Shown here: in pieces, positions 52,974 to 62,153 of the stretch
How positions within the stretch are numbered: position 1 is the first letter of the stretch
Layout of the letters: every line of letters starts with the position of its first letter
Source of the DNA: Liquorilactobacillus uvarum DSM 19971
GTDB taxonomy: Bacteria > Bacillota > Bacilli > Lactobacillales > Lactobacillaceae
Reading direction: 5' to 3'
NCBI RefSeq assembly: GCF_001434935.1
Contig: NZ_AZEG01000012.1
Span: forward strand, 1-64,000
DNA length: 64,000 bases
The notes under the pieces: generated by a model
Told to the model about the DNA's origin: nothing
The model's input: only the letters and a program-made list of their open reading frames with translations
Database searches by the model: none
Program-made: the position numbers and the translations under genes

Positions 52974-53756
52974 ATGGGGAAAAAAGTTTGGCTTGGAGCA
53001 TTATTAGGGGCAGTTATTTGGTTATCATTTAACTGTATTACAGCAGCCGCTGATACAACTGAATATCATGTGAATTATACCATCCGGCAACCAATCACTA
53101 ATAAAAAAGCTGAGGTTGATACATATTTCAATAAACCGGCAATTGTCAGGATAGAAAAAAATCACTATAAAGTTATAATCAGCATTATTACTAATCATAA
53201 CCTAGGTTCGTTTCCGTTTCAGATTTTAAAAATAAATGGTTTACTGCCTGAAGTGGAGAAAAAGATTTTTGGGCAGCAGGATTATTATACATTCTCATTT
53301 ATAACGCAAGATGTTCATCAAAAAATATATGGTGAGTTTAAAGCTGATATTGATAGCAGCAATTATCATTATCAAGGCGGCTTTAATCTTGATCTAGATG
53401 CAGCAAAAATACCCGAACTCACAAAAACAGCAACTGAAACAGCAGCAAAATTAGAATCTGGATCAAGTGTTACTCAAAGTGACGCGGGAAAAAATAATCA
53501 GGTGACAGATAAAACTGCAAAAAACGAAGCGGCTGATGAATCTAATCAAGGTGAAATAAAAGCAGGAAAGAATACTGGTAAAAAGAGTATAAATAATGCA
53601 AAAACGGCCGCGACCGATGTGCCTTCAAAAAAAGAATCGGATAAGGGCTCAAAAAAAACAAAGTCAAATGATACAGGGAAAATACTGCTTGTAATTGGAA
53701 TTGTGGTTGCACTTGGAGTCGGCGGTTGGGGTTTATTTTCAAACTATCGCGGTTGA
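52974..53756 (+). CDS. Membrane-anchored NEAT-domain protein
   Basis: A 260-residue exported protein. The signal peptide (about 1-26) ends near TAAADTTEY. Residues 28-145 form a NEAT domain (YHVNYTIRQPITNKKAEVD, NKPAIVRIEKNHYKVIISI, SSNYHYQGGFNLDLD). A Lys/Ser/Ala-rich linker and a C-terminal helix (ILLVIGIVVALGVGGWGLF) follow, with no LPxTG, so it is membrane-held. NEAT domains bind haem through a Tyr pair, YxxxY; here the second Tyr position is Phe (YQGGF). It could bind haem weakly or have another role. ATG 52974 follows TAGGAGG. Confidence 0.78.
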   Translation: MGKKVWLGALLGAVIWLSFNCITAAADTTEYHVNYTIRQPITNKKAEVDTYFNKPAIVRIEKNHYKVIISIITNHNLGSFPFQILKINGLLPEVEKKIFGQQDYYTFSFITQDVHQKIYGEFKADIDSSNYHYQGGFNLDLDAAKIPELTKTATETAAKLESGSSVTQSDAGKNNQVTDKTAKNEAADESNQGEIKAGKNTGKKSINNAKTAATDVPSKKESDKGSKKTKSNDTGKILLVIGIVVALGVGGWGLFSNYRG

Positions 53757-53839
53757 AAGCAGTGAAGTGCTGTATATCGGTGGTTTTTGTATATAGATGT
53801 TGGTTTGATTTCAGAAAGCATTCAAGCTGACGCAAGAAG

Positions 53840-53875
53840 TTGAGAAAACTTAACGGTTAATTCTCAATTTTTTAT
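53840..53875 (+). terminator. Terminator after the NEAT gene
   Basis: TTGAGAA (53840-53846) pairs with TTCTCAA (53861-53867), with an inner TTAACGGTTAA, followed by a T run. Confidence 0.75.
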
Positions 53876-53918
53876 AATATGGTTGATTTGTTGTATTAAA
53901 GCAGAGGAGGATTCAGCG

Positions 53919-54776
53919 GTGGAAAATTTTAAAAAACAAGGATGCCTAATGGTCGCTCAGGATATATCAGCGCTCGGTGATTTGTCAATGACTGTTGCTC
54001 TTCCTTTACTGATGATGCAAGGAGTTTCCACAGTGTCATTGCCAACAAGTATTTTATCGACGCAAAGCGAGGGCTTTGGTAAGCCAGTGAGTTTATCGGT
54101 CTCCCAATGGTTGCCGCGTACTTTGCAGCATTGGAAAAACCAACAGATTAAAATTAAGGGTGCATTAATTGGATATATTGAAGATACTCAAATAGGAGAA
54201 AAACTAGTTTCTTTTTTAGTGCAAAATAAATTACCCTTCGTCTTGATTGATCCGGTTTTTGCTGACAGAGGAATACTCTATCCTGCGTTGTCAGATACGC
54301 AACTGAAAATTACACAGCAGTTGATTGAACAAGCCGATATCATTACACCGAACTATACCGAAGCCAAGTTTTTGGTGGAGGCAAATTCTAAAGCGGGTTT
54401 GGGAGAACAAAAAGTATTTACTGAATTTGAATTATTGAAAAAATTAGAAAAAATGATGCAAAAAGAAGGGAAAGCCGTTATTACGGGGGTTGAAGAAGCA
54501 AAAAAAATTGGATGTATTTGGCTGAATGAAGATGGTCAGATGATGAAAAGGATGTTTCCACGCTTAAGTGGTCATTTTTATGGAAGTGGGGATGTTTTTG
54601 CAGCTTTGTTGGCAGGCTTTTTGTGGTGTGGTAAGTCTTTCTCGAGTTCTGTCAGCGAAGCTACTTCTTTAACATACCAAGCGTTAAAACATACGGCTGA
54701 CACCAAGCGTGAAAAACGTTATGGAGTTGATATAAGCACAGTTATGCAGAAACTGGCCCAAAAAAGCGCTAAATAG
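53919..54776 (+). CDS. pdxK: Pyridoxal/pyridoxine kinase
   Basis: A 285-residue ribokinase-fold enzyme that phosphorylates B6 vitamers. VAQDISALGDLSMTVALPLL is the PdxK/PdxY start, DPVFADRG and TPNYTEAKFL are family motifs and GHFYGSGDVFAALLAG holds the catalytic Asp. It starts at GTG 53919 with AGAGGAGG at 53903-53910. The next gene encodes an ECF-type S-component, so vitamin uptake and trapping are paired. Confidence 0.88.
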   Translation: MENFKKQGCLMVAQDISALGDLSMTVALPLLMMQGVSTVSLPTSILSTQSEGFGKPVSLSVSQWLPRTLQHWKNQQIKIKGALIGYIEDTQIGEKLVSFLVQNKLPFVLIDPVFADRGILYPALSDTQLKITQQLIEQADIITPNYTEAKFLVEANSKAGLGEQKVFTEFELLKKLEKMMQKEGKAVITGVEEAKKIGCIWLNEDGQMMKRMFPRLSGHFYGSGDVFAALLAGFLWCGKSFSSSVSEATSLTYQALKHTADTKREKRYGVDISTVMQKLAQKSAK

Positions 54777-54898
54777 GCTGGCATAATTATGAGTAAGTGC
54801 TATAATATGGATTAATAATTTATGAGTAATTTAAGATGTTTTATTTTGTTTTCTCATGTAACGTAGCTGTAGCATATAAGGGAGGGCGTGCGCTAAAG

Positions 54899-55420
54899 AT
54901 GAAGCAAAAAAATAATTCTAAATCTTCTTTGAAGCGGTTGACATTGGTAGCAGTTTTAATCGCTGTCAATATTGTTGTTGCCAGAGTATTTTTAATTCCG
55001 ATCCCAATGACTCATGGATATATTAACCTTTGTGATGCAGGAATTTTTATTGCCGCGTTATTGTTTGGAAAACGCGAGGGTGCAATCGTCGGTGGTTTGA
55101 GCGGTTTTTTGTTGGACCTGATTGCTGGCTATCCGCAGTATATGCTTTTTTCTTTAGTCATCCATGGGTTGGAAGGATATTTGGCTGGTATGTTGCTCAG
55201 CACGACAACCAAGGGAAAATCAGCATTTCTGTTAGCATCATTTGTGGGGATTATCGTTATGGTTGGTGGCTACTTTGCAGCAGATTCTCTGCTTTACACA
55301 GTGCAGACAGGTCTGGTGGGTGTCCCGACTAATTTATTTCAAGGTATAGTTGGTGCATTAGTTGCACTGCCTGTTTACTATCGGCTGAGCAGTGGTGTTA
55401 CCAGTAGTAATAAACAATAA
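54899..55420 (+). CDS. ECF transporter S-component, probably for a B6 vitamer
   Basis: A 173-residue membrane protein with about six hydrophobic helices (LTLVAVLIAVNIVVARVFL, GIFIAALLFGKREGAIVGGLSGFLLDLI), the length and pattern of a substrate-binding S-component of energy-coupling-factor transporters. The shared EcfA/EcfT module would be encoded elsewhere. Adjacency to pdxK suggests pyridoxine or pyridoxal as cargo; that is inference. ATG 54899 follows GGGAGGG. Confidence 0.75.
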   Translation: MKQKNNSKSSLKRLTLVAVLIAVNIVVARVFLIPIPMTHGYINLCDAGIFIAALLFGKREGAIVGGLSGFLLDLIAGYPQYMLFSLVIHGLEGYLAGMLLSTTTKGKSAFLLASFVGIIVMVGGYFAADSLLYTVQTGLVGVPTNLFQGIVGALVALPVYYRLSSGVTSSNKQ

Positions 55421-55459
55421 GAATTAGTAAGTATATAAAAACAATACAAGATTAATAAG

Positions 55460-55493
55460 AAAAAGCTTTCTTTTTATGGAGAAGGGCTTTTTT
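55460..55493 (+). terminator. Terminator of the pdxK-ECF pair
   Basis: AAAAAGCTTTCTT pairs through wobble with GAAGGGCTTTTTT. Confidence 0.7.
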
Positions 55494-55531
55494 AGTTTAT
55501 TATTATGTATTTCAAGTTTAGGAAATGAAAC

Positions 55532-55560
55532 TTGACATCCTCTCATCTAATACTCATAAT
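55532..55560 (+). promoter_or_regulatory. Promoter of the GlcD-type gene
   Basis: TTGACA (55532-55537) and CATAAT (55555-55560) are separated by 17 bp. This predicts a leader of about 245 bases before the coding start. Confidence 0.65.
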
Positions 55561-55566
55561 TGTGTT

Positions 55567-55757
55567 CAAGCTGAATTGTAAAACAAGGGAGACAGCTTTA
55601 AAAAACTAAGGTTTATGTGGATTGTACAAAATCCTGCAGGAAACACTTGTTTGTTTAATTGAGTGAAAAGGCAAGAAAAGACGAGTTATTGCCAGAATTG
55701 TTTATCAGCACAGGATAAAGTTGGTAACGGTGAGATATCCTTGTAAAATAAGGGTAC
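55567..55757 (+). promoter_or_regulatory. Structured leader with terminator before the GlcD-type gene
   Basis: Between the promoter and the gene several short hairpins occur in a row: AAGCTG/CAGCTT, GGAT/ATCC, GGCAA/TTGCC and TTTATC/GATAAA. They end with ATCCTT/AAGGGT (55735-55751 region) and seven T. A leader with a terminator ahead of a metabolic gene suggests attenuation or a riboswitch. None of the riboswitch cores I know is recognisable. Confidence 0.4.
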
Positions 55758-55813
55758 TTTTTTTATATCTGAGGACTATTCAAATTTAATATAATGGGAA
55801 GAAGCAGATAGTT

Positions 55814-57181
55814 ATGGTCAGTGATTTCGAAGAACTAAAAAATTTAGATGGGGAAATTGAAACAGATTTAGAAGTGAGACACAAATATGGTCAAAACAAA
55901 TATACGCAAAGCATTATTTCCGTTAATACCCCGCTAGCAGTAGTACATGCTGCCAGCATTCGTGATGTTCAAGCTACTCTGCGTTTTGCAAATAAAGAGC
56001 ATCTATCTGTGACGGCTCTAGGAGGTGGAACATCAATTGTTAATGGGTCTGCTGGGGAAGAAAAAGGTCTAGTGTTAGATTTGTCGCCGCTAGATAAGAT
56101 TCTTGAAATTAGTGTCCCTGATCAATATGCAATTGTCCAAGCAGGAGTATTAAATGGTGTTCTTGATCAGGCTGTTCGCAAACAGGGGTATTTTTTTGCA
56201 CCAGATCCGGGATCAAAGCCGATTAGCACAATAGGAGGGAATATTGCAACCAATGCTGGAGGGATGAGTTCATTAAAATATGGAACAACTAAACAATCAG
56301 TTGTTGGCTTGAAAGTGGTTCTTGCGGACGGAACTTTGATTGAAACAGGAAGTAAATGTTTCAAAGATAATGTCGGCTATGATTTGACGGATCTTTTTAT
56401 CGGCTCAGAAGGGACGTTGGGAATTATTGTGGAGGCAACTGTCAGGATCCTGCCGATTCCATTTGGTAATCCGACAACGGGACTGGCAACTTTTGAAAGT
56501 ATGGAAGCTTTGAGTATGGCAGTTGAGCATCTTTCAGGAAGTGGTCTTTATCCTTCAATGCTTGAGGCCCTCAACAAAAACTCGATCGAAGCGCTTGATA
56601 GATTGGAAAAAACAGATCTTTCAAAGGGCGGAGCTGAAGCGTTGCTTATTTTTCAACTAGATGTGACTCCCGCTGGTGCACTTGAAGCTTTAAAGAAAAT
56701 TTTGCACGCTGATAAAGCATTATATGTTTCTGTCACTGATGATGCAGAATATGCTCAAAACATTATTAAGATTCGACAAGATTATTATGAAGCGGAAGCA
56801 GCTTATGGAAGATTAATAGTTGAAGATGTGGCTGTTCCACTTTCAAAACTTCCTGAATTGGCTGAGTTTGTGGATAAACTTAAGTTTTCGACACCTGTTA
56901 AGACATTTTTAGGCGGACACGCAGGAGATGGAAACTTTCATCCGAATATTGCAATCCCAAGTAATTTGGAAGCAATTCCAACTGATGTTGAGAAGGCTAT
57001 TAACAAGCTGTTTACTTACGTGCAGTCTATAGGAGGAACAATTTCAGCTGAACACGGTGTTGGAGATGTAAAGGATGCATGGGTACTTCCACAGCTTGGC
57101 GAGCATCTAGTCAGGGTTCAACGGGAACTCAAAGCTGCTTTTGACCCAGCGGGGATCTTAAATCCAGGTCGTAAATTGTAG
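55814..57181 (+). CDS. glcD: FAD-linked D-lactate dehydrogenase/glycolate oxidase (GlcD type)
   Basis: A 455-residue flavoprotein oxidising a 2-hydroxy acid. The N-terminal PCMH FAD-binding domain has VTALGGGTSIVNGS, PDPGSKPISTIGGNIATNAGG and GSEGTLGIIVEATVRILP. The C-terminal domain has GGHAGDGNFHPNI, the metal/substrate motif, and ISAEHGVG. D-lactate or glycolate is the likely substrate; which one is not decided by the motifs. No glcE/glcF partner follows. Confidence 0.88.
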   Translation: MVSDFEELKNLDGEIETDLEVRHKYGQNKYTQSIISVNTPLAVVHAASIRDVQATLRFANKEHLSVTALGGGTSIVNGSAGEEKGLVLDLSPLDKILEISVPDQYAIVQAGVLNGVLDQAVRKQGYFFAPDPGSKPISTIGGNIATNAGGMSSLKYGTTKQSVVGLKVVLADGTLIETGSKCFKDNVGYDLTDLFIGSEGTLGIIVEATVRILPIPFGNPTTGLATFESMEALSMAVEHLSGSGLYPSMLEALNKNSIEALDRLEKTDLSKGGAEALLIFQLDVTPAGALEALKKILHADKALYVSVTDDAEYAQNIIKIRQDYYEAEAAYGRLIVEDVAVPLSKLPELAEFVDKLKFSTPVKTFLGGHAGDGNFHPNIAIPSNLEAIPTDVEKAINKLFTYVQSIGGTISAEHGVGDVKDAWVLPQLGEHLVRVQRELKAAFDPAGILNPGRKL

Positions 57182-57231
57182 TAGTTGCAGCAAGTGCCAT
57201 ACACATGCATTAAGAGTGGATAGATAAAAGA

Positions 57232-57275
57232 TAAAAAGGGGCTGTGACAAAGTTTGTTTTGTCAGGCCTCTTTTT
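57232..57275. terminator. Bidirectional terminator between glcD and the arg operon
   Basis: AAAAAGGGGCTGTGACAAA pairs with TTTTGTCAGGCCTCTTTTT. It ends in T on the plus strand and, being A-flanked, also serves the minus-strand gene that ends at 57393. Confidence 0.8.
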
Positions 57276-57392
57276 ATTTTTACTATATAAATTAATGTGT
57301 TTCCAAGATTCAATTGTCTCTCTAGCTGCAGTTTGAGTATTGAGGTACTTTCAAAATGAAGCCTAGAAAAAGGTTTGATTTCTTCGTAGTTC

Positions 57393-57674
57393 CTACATTC
57401 TAAAAACATAAAAGCCCAATACGGCAAGAATTACCTGCCAAAGGCACAAAACGGCCTTTAATTTCGAATAACGTGCAGAAGTCGAGGATGCATAGAAAAA
57501 ATGGAAAAGTAATTTTTCGTTGAATAGCGCTGTTCCAAAGTTCCACACCAAAAACAGGAAACGTACAGTCAGCGGTTCTCGACTTAAAAAAGCATTGATA
57601 ACAGCAATAATGGTAAAGAATACCGTAACCGAGTAACGGTTCAAAAGAACCCAAAACTTAGGTGGTGTTGGCAT
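57393..57674 (-). CDS. Small membrane protein downstream of argF
   Basis: A 93-residue protein with three hydrophobic segments (YSVTVFFTIIAVINAFL, VRFLFLVWNFGTALF, VLCLWQVILAVLGFYVF). I do not recognise its family. AAAGGATC lies before the ATG. It follows argF by 78 bases on the same strand with no terminator between, so it may be the last gene of the arg transcript. A role is not inferable. Confidence 0.6.
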   Translation of the reverse strand: MPTPPKFWVLLNRYSVTVFFTIIAVINAFLSREPLTVRFLFLVWNFGTALFNEKLLFHFFYASSTSARYSKLKAVLCLWQVILAVLGFYVFRM

Positions 57675-57752
57675 GATACTCAGATCCTTTTTTTATCTTT
57701 TAAACTAGGATCATAATAACATATATTAAAATTCAAAAGCAATTTTCCGGTA

Positions 57753-58772
57753 TTATTCAAAAAGGCTTTCAGGGATGAACAGATTTCCCAGTGTCACAGC
57801 CATAATTGATTTGATGGCGTGCATCCGATTAGCTGCTTCTTGAAAGACAACGGACTGCTCACTTTGAAACACATCATCCGTTATTTCAAGGGCATCAAGC
57901 TTGTGTGCGCCTAATAACTTTGCCCCGATGGTTGTTTTGGTATCATGAAATGCTGGAAGGCAGTGAAGAACGATCGTTTCTTTTTTGCCTGTTTTATTCA
58001 AAAGATCATTATTTATCTGATAAGGAAGCAACTGCTTGATGCGTTTGTCATAGTCAACATCTTCACCCATTGAAACCCAAACATCAGTGTAAAGTGCGTC
58101 AGCACCTTCAACAGCAGCTTCAGGATCATCAGTGATCAGTAATTTTGCCCCACTTTGGGCAGCTTTCTTTTTAGCAATTTCAAGAATTGAAGCTGTGGGC
58201 TGAAGGTCACTGGGAGCTCCAATATGAACGTTAACACCTAGGATTGCTCCAGTAACCAGTAAACTGTTGGCAACATTGTTACGTCCATCACCGACATATG
58301 TCAAGGTCAAGCCTTTCAGGCTGCCAAACTTTTCTTTTAACGTCATAAAATCGGCTATCATTTGTGTAGGATGCCAGTCGTCTGTTAGACCATTCCAGAC
58401 GGGAACACTCCCATATTCAGCAAGATCCGACACAGTTTTTTGTTTGAAACCACGAAACTCTATTCCATCAAACATACTTCCTAAAACCTTAGCAGTATCA
58501 GCAACAGATTCCTTATTACCAAACTGAATATCGTTTTTACCAAGAAATTCAGGATGTGCTCCCAAGTCATTAGCAGCAACTGTGAAAGCAGAACGTGTCC
58601 GTGTCGAGGCCTTTTCGAACAATAGCGCAATGTTTTTTCCAGCAAGATATTGATGAGTAATATGCTGCTTTTTTAAGCTTTTAAGATGGATGGCAAAATC
58701 AATTAAATAATTGAGTTCTGCTGCTGAAAAATCGGTTTCTTTTAGAAAAGACTTGCCATAAAAGTGATTCAT
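57753..58772 (-). CDS. argF: Ornithine carbamoyltransferase
   Basis: A 339-residue enzyme making citrulline from ornithine and carbamoyl phosphate. [12 protein letters not shown] (carbamoyl phosphate site), [14 protein letters not shown] and LHCLPAFHD (ornithine site Cys) are intact. GGAGGG precedes the ATG. It lies in the biosynthetic argCJBDF order, favouring the anabolic direction. A 204-base gap separates it from argD; it contains an imperfect inverted repeat, TATGAATTGG/CCAATTCGTA (58886-58912). Confidence 0.95.
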   Translation of the reverse strand: MNHFYGKSFLKETDFSAAELNYLIDFAIHLKSLKKQHITHQYLAGKNIALLFEKASTRTRSAFTVAANDLGAHPEFLGKNDIQFGNKESVADTAKVLGSMFDGIEFRGFKQKTVSDLAEYGSVPVWNGLTDDWHPTQMIADFMTLKEKFGSLKGLTLTYVGDGRNNVANSLLVTGAILGVNVHIGAPSDLQPTASILEIAKKKAAQSGAKLLITDDPEAAVEGADALYTDVWVSMGEDVDYDKRIKQLLPYQINNDLLNKTGKKETIVLHCLPAFHDTKTTIGAKLLGAHKLDALEITDDVFQSEQSVVFQEAANRMHAIKSIMAVTLGNLFIPESLFE

Positions 58773-58976
58773 TAGGGACCCTCCATTATAAGAAGTATGT
58801 CAGAATTAATGTTTTTTATACTTCTTCAATTCAACTTGTGTTTCCTGTATTAATATGTTTCTAAAATTAATTTTTCTCATGTAATTATGAATTGGTTATT
58901 GCCCAATTCGTATTATGAATAATTCGCTGTTAATGCTTAACGATTACCGCTTTCTGGCGGATTAATATGCGATTAC

Positions 58977-60128
58977 TTATTGACTGACAATGGCGTTAGT
59001 CAATGTATCTTTGATAATATGCACTGCATGAAGTAATTCTGAGCCGGTAATAATCAACGGGGGCAGTAAACGTAATGTGTTGTCCCGTGATGAAAGTGTT
59101 AAGATTCCTTGCTTATGCAAGCCAGCAATGATTTTGCTGACCTCAATATCCGATTTGAGATGGATACCGACCATTAGTCCTTTACCGGAAATTCCCTCAA
59201 CTAATTCTAATGGTTGGATTTCTTTTTCTAAAAAATGCCAGAAAAAGAGCGACTTTTGCTGAACGGCTTCAAGAAAATCATCATTTAGGATGGTTAGTAC
59301 AGCTGATGCAGAAGCCATCGCGAGTGGGTTTCCGCCAAAAGTTGTTCCATGGCTCCCAGGGCCAAAGGAAGAAGCAAGCTCTGTCTTTCCAATCATTGCC
59401 CCTACAGGAATTCCATTTGCCAAGCCTTTAGCTGCAGTTATAATGTCAGGATCGAGGTTTAAATGCTGATATGCAAAGAGTTTTCCGGTTCGTCCCATCC
59501 CGGTCTGAACTTCATCGATAATCAAAAGAACTTTTTCTTGTTTGCATTTAGCACCTACAGCCTCGAGCCAAGCAGGATCGCCATTGACTACGCCGCCTTC
59601 ACCTTGAATAATTTCTAAAATTACTGCTGCAAGATCGGATGTTATCTGTGCTAAAGCATCTGGATCATTGTATTTTGCAAATTTGACATCAGGAACAAAG
59701 GGACCAAAGCCCTCTTTTATCTTATCGTTTCCAGTCATAGAAAGTGAACCATAGCTGCGACCATGGAATGAATGATCAAATGCCAAAATTGCACTTTTGC
59801 CAGTTGCTTTACGTGCTAATTTAAGTGCGGCTTCATTAGCCTCAGTTCCAGAATTGCAAAAGTAAACATCTTTGTCTTCATCTTTTACCAGCAGTGAAGC
59901 CACTTTTTCTTGAAGTGTGCTGTCATATAAATTGGATGTATGCCATACCTTATCCAATTGAGTTTTAACAGCATCTTTTATTGGTGCAGTGTTGTATCCT
60001 AGGTTGCAGACTCCGATTCCACTGGTGAGATCCAGGTATTTTTTACCATTGTTGTCTATTAGAGTGACACCATTGCCCTTTACTATTTCAAATGGAAACC
60101 GTTTATATGTCGGAAAAATATGTTTCAT
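58977..60128 (-). CDS. argD: Acetylornithine aminotransferase
   Basis: A 383-residue class III PLP aminotransferase. CNSGTEANEAALKLARK, DEVQTGMGRTG and the PLP lysine in TAAKGLANGIPVGAM are present. ATG 60128 sits nine bases after AGGAAGGAG; ATG 60134 is too close. It overlaps the end of argB by about 26 bases, giving translational coupling. Confidence 0.94.
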   Translation of the reverse strand: MKHIFPTYKRFPFEIVKGNGVTLIDNNGKKYLDLTSGIGVCNLGYNTAPIKDAVKTQLDKVWHTSNLYDSTLQEKVASLLVKDEDKDVYFCNSGTEANEAALKLARKATGKSAILAFDHSFHGRSYGSLSMTGNDKIKEGFGPFVPDVKFAKYNDPDALAQITSDLAAVILEIIQGEGGVVNGDPAWLEAVGAKCKQEKVLLIIDEVQTGMGRTGKLFAYQHLNLDPDIITAAKGLANGIPVGAMIGKTELASSFGPGSHGTTFGGNPLAMASASAVLTILNDDFLEAVQQKSLFFWHFLEKEIQPLELVEGISGKGLMVGIHLKSDIEVSKIIAGLHKQGILTLSSRDNTLRLLPPLIITGSELLHAVHIIKDTLTNAIVSQ

Positions 60129-60876
60129 TTTCATTTTCTCCTTCCTGAATGATAAGAGTACCAGTCGTTGTCAATTTGTTTGTGATCGAAACATGTTCGA
60201 CACCTGTTTGAAAAGCCTTAAAAGCTGCGGATATTTTAGGTTGCATACCGTTTGTAATAATTTTTTTATTGCGTAAATTGTGCGCTGTTTCAAGAGAAAG
60301 CTTAGGAACAATCTTGCCATTATTCAAGACACCGGGAACATCGGTCATAAGATAAAGTGCAGTTGCGTTCAGCAGACTTGCAATGTCTGCTGCTGCTGTA
60401 TCAGCATTGACGTTCAGCCATTGTTTTGAAGGTGTCAAAGCAAGCGGAGCAATGACACCAATATGCGTAGTTAGCAGTTTTTCAAGTAGATTTTTATTTA
60501 CCGCTTTTATTTTACCAACATAACCATAGGTCTGTTTATCTAGAAAATCACCAACTAAGAGATTATCATCGGCTGCATTTAAACCTATGGCAGGCAACGA
60601 ATGTGCACTTAACCCTTGCAGGAGTTGTGTTTGTGTTTTTCCAAGTAAAACCATTCGGGTTAAGTCAAGTGTTTGTTTATCAGAAATACGAATACCATTA
60701 ATCTTGCGGATTGGCAGCTTCAATTGAAGCGACAATTTTGAAATGGTAGAACCACCGCCATGAACTAAGAGAATTTTTTTCCCTTCTTTAAGCCATAGGT
60801 GCAATTGCTGATAAAATTCAGCCGTCAGCTGCCCGATCGTGTTCCCACCAATTTTAATGACAATAAAATCTTTCAT
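60103..60876 (-). CDS. argB: Acetylglutamate kinase
   Basis: A 257-residue amino acid kinase (VIKIGGNTIG, LLVHGGGSTISK, GLNAADDNLL, NVNADTAAADIASLL) phosphorylating N-acetylglutamate. It lacks the extra N-terminal helix that arginine-inhibited, hexameric enzymes carry, so it may be insensitive to arginine, although ArgJ-type pathways are often controlled here. AGAAAGG precedes the ATG. Confidence 0.94.
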   Translation of the reverse strand: MKDFIVIKIGGNTIGQLTAEFYQQLHLWLKEGKKILLVHGGGSTISKLSLQLKLPIRKINGIRISDKQTLDLTRMVLLGKTQTQLLQGLSAHSLPAIGLNAADDNLLVGDFLDKQTYGYVGKIKAVNKNLLEKLLTTHIGVIAPLALTPSKQWLNVNADTAAADIASLLNATALYLMTDVPGVLNNGKIVPKLSLETAHNLRNKKIITNGMQPKISAAFKAFQTGVEHVSITNKLTTTGTLIIQEGENENETYFSDI

Positions 60877-60931
60877 TCTGTAGTCCTTTCTCTCTTACTA
60901 ACAAAGTGTTTTTAAAAGCTTGCTTTGTTTA

Positions 60932-62134
60932 TCAACTATGATAGGCGGCATTGATTTTGACGTAGCCATAAGTTAAGTCACATCCCCACGCTTGACCTTT
61001 AGCTTCTCCATCATGTAGGTCAACATCAATTGTTACTTTAGAATCTTTTAAGCTGTTGCTGGCGGTTTCTTTGTCGAATTCAGCAGCTAAACTATGATCA
61101 ACGACCAAAATATCGTTAAGCTTGATTGTTATATTTTGAGGATCAAAAGCAGCGTCAGTGGCACCAATGGTACTCATTACACGGCCCCAATTAGGATCAT
61201 CTCCAAAAAGCGCTGCTTTAACAAGGCTTGAGCCGACGATTGCCTTCGCAATTTTTTTACCGTCTTGAGTAGATGAAGCTCCATTAACATTGACTTCAAC
61301 CAACTTAGTGGCACCTTCACCATCTGCAGCAATGCTTTGAGCTAGAAAAGCTAAAATATGATGAAATGCTGACTTAAAAGTAGCTAATTCTGGAGAAGAA
61401 GACGTAATTTCATTGTTTTGAGCTAAGCCATTCGCTAAAACAAGCACCATATCATTTGTCGAAGTGTCTCCATCAACTGTAATTTGATTAAATGTCTCAT
61501 CGGCCAGTTCACTGATAAGTGTTTGCAGTGTAACAGGACTAATAGCTGCATCAGTTGTGATGAAAGCAAGCATCGTAGCCATATTTGGATGGATCATGCC
61601 TGATCCTTTAGCAAAGCCAGTCATTGTACATAGACGCTCTCCAAGCTTAAAGGAAACGCTGATCTTCTTAGAACGAGTATCAGTTGTCATAACTGCTTTA
61701 GTCACGGTATCTGTTTTTTTACTTTGTAATTTACTAATTCCAGCAGTTATTTTTTCCATAGGGAGGTATGCTCCAATTAAACCTGTTGAGGCAACGCCAA
61801 CAAGTGCCGGAGAAATGTTTAACTTTTCGGCCACAAGTTTTTGTTCCAGAGCAACGTCTTTTTCGCCCTGCAGACCTGTACATGAATTGGCAAATACACT
61901 ATTCATGACGACGGCTTGCAGTTTCTGAGACTGAGTAACGGTTTTTTTAGTTAGAGCAGTTGGAGCGGCACAAACTTTATTTGTGGTATAAACACCGGCA
62001 GCAGTTGCTGGAACTTTTGAGTAAAGCCAGCCAAGATCAGGGCGTTCTTGACGCATGCCAGTATTGACGCCATCACTATAAAATCCTTCAGGCCAAGTAA
62101 ATTCTATTTCGTGATATTTTTTTTCTGTATTCAT
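60932..62134 (-). CDS. argJ: Bifunctional ornithine acetyltransferase/N-acetylglutamate synthase
   Basis: A 400-residue enzyme recycling the acetyl group from acetylornithine to glutamate. The self-cleavage site Ala-Thr-Met-Leu in GMIHPNMATMLAF, with Thr as nucleophile, is present, along with VDGDTSTNDMVL. AAGGAG precedes the ATG. Its presence makes an ArgE deacetylase dispensable. Confidence 0.95.
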   Translation of the reverse strand: MNTEKKYHEIEFTWPEGFYSDGVNTGMRQERPDLGWLYSKVPATAAGVYTTNKVCAAPTALTKKTVTQSQKLQAVVMNSVFANSCTGLQGEKDVALEQKLVAEKLNISPALVGVASTGLIGAYLPMEKITAGISKLQSKKTDTVTKAVMTTDTRSKKISVSFKLGERLCTMTGFAKGSGMIHPNMATMLAFITTDAAISPVTLQTLISELADETFNQITVDGDTSTNDMVLVLANGLAQNNEITSSSPELATFKSAFHHILAFLAQSIAADGEGATKLVEVNVNGASSTQDGKKIAKAIVGSSLVKAALFGDDPNWGRVMSTIGATDAAFDPQNITIKLNDILVVDHSLAAEFDKETASNSLKDSKVTIDVDLHDGEAKGQAWGCDLTYGYVKINAAYHS

Positions 62135-62153
62135 AGTTTTGCTGCTCCTTTAT

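Noticed and set aside
58886-58912. Inverted repeat TATGAATTGG/CCAATTCGTA between argD and argF as a second ARG box
   Set aside because: The half sites contain TGAAT and ATTC, but the spacing (7 bases plus extra GG/CC) does not fit the ArgR operator, and no promoter is clear.
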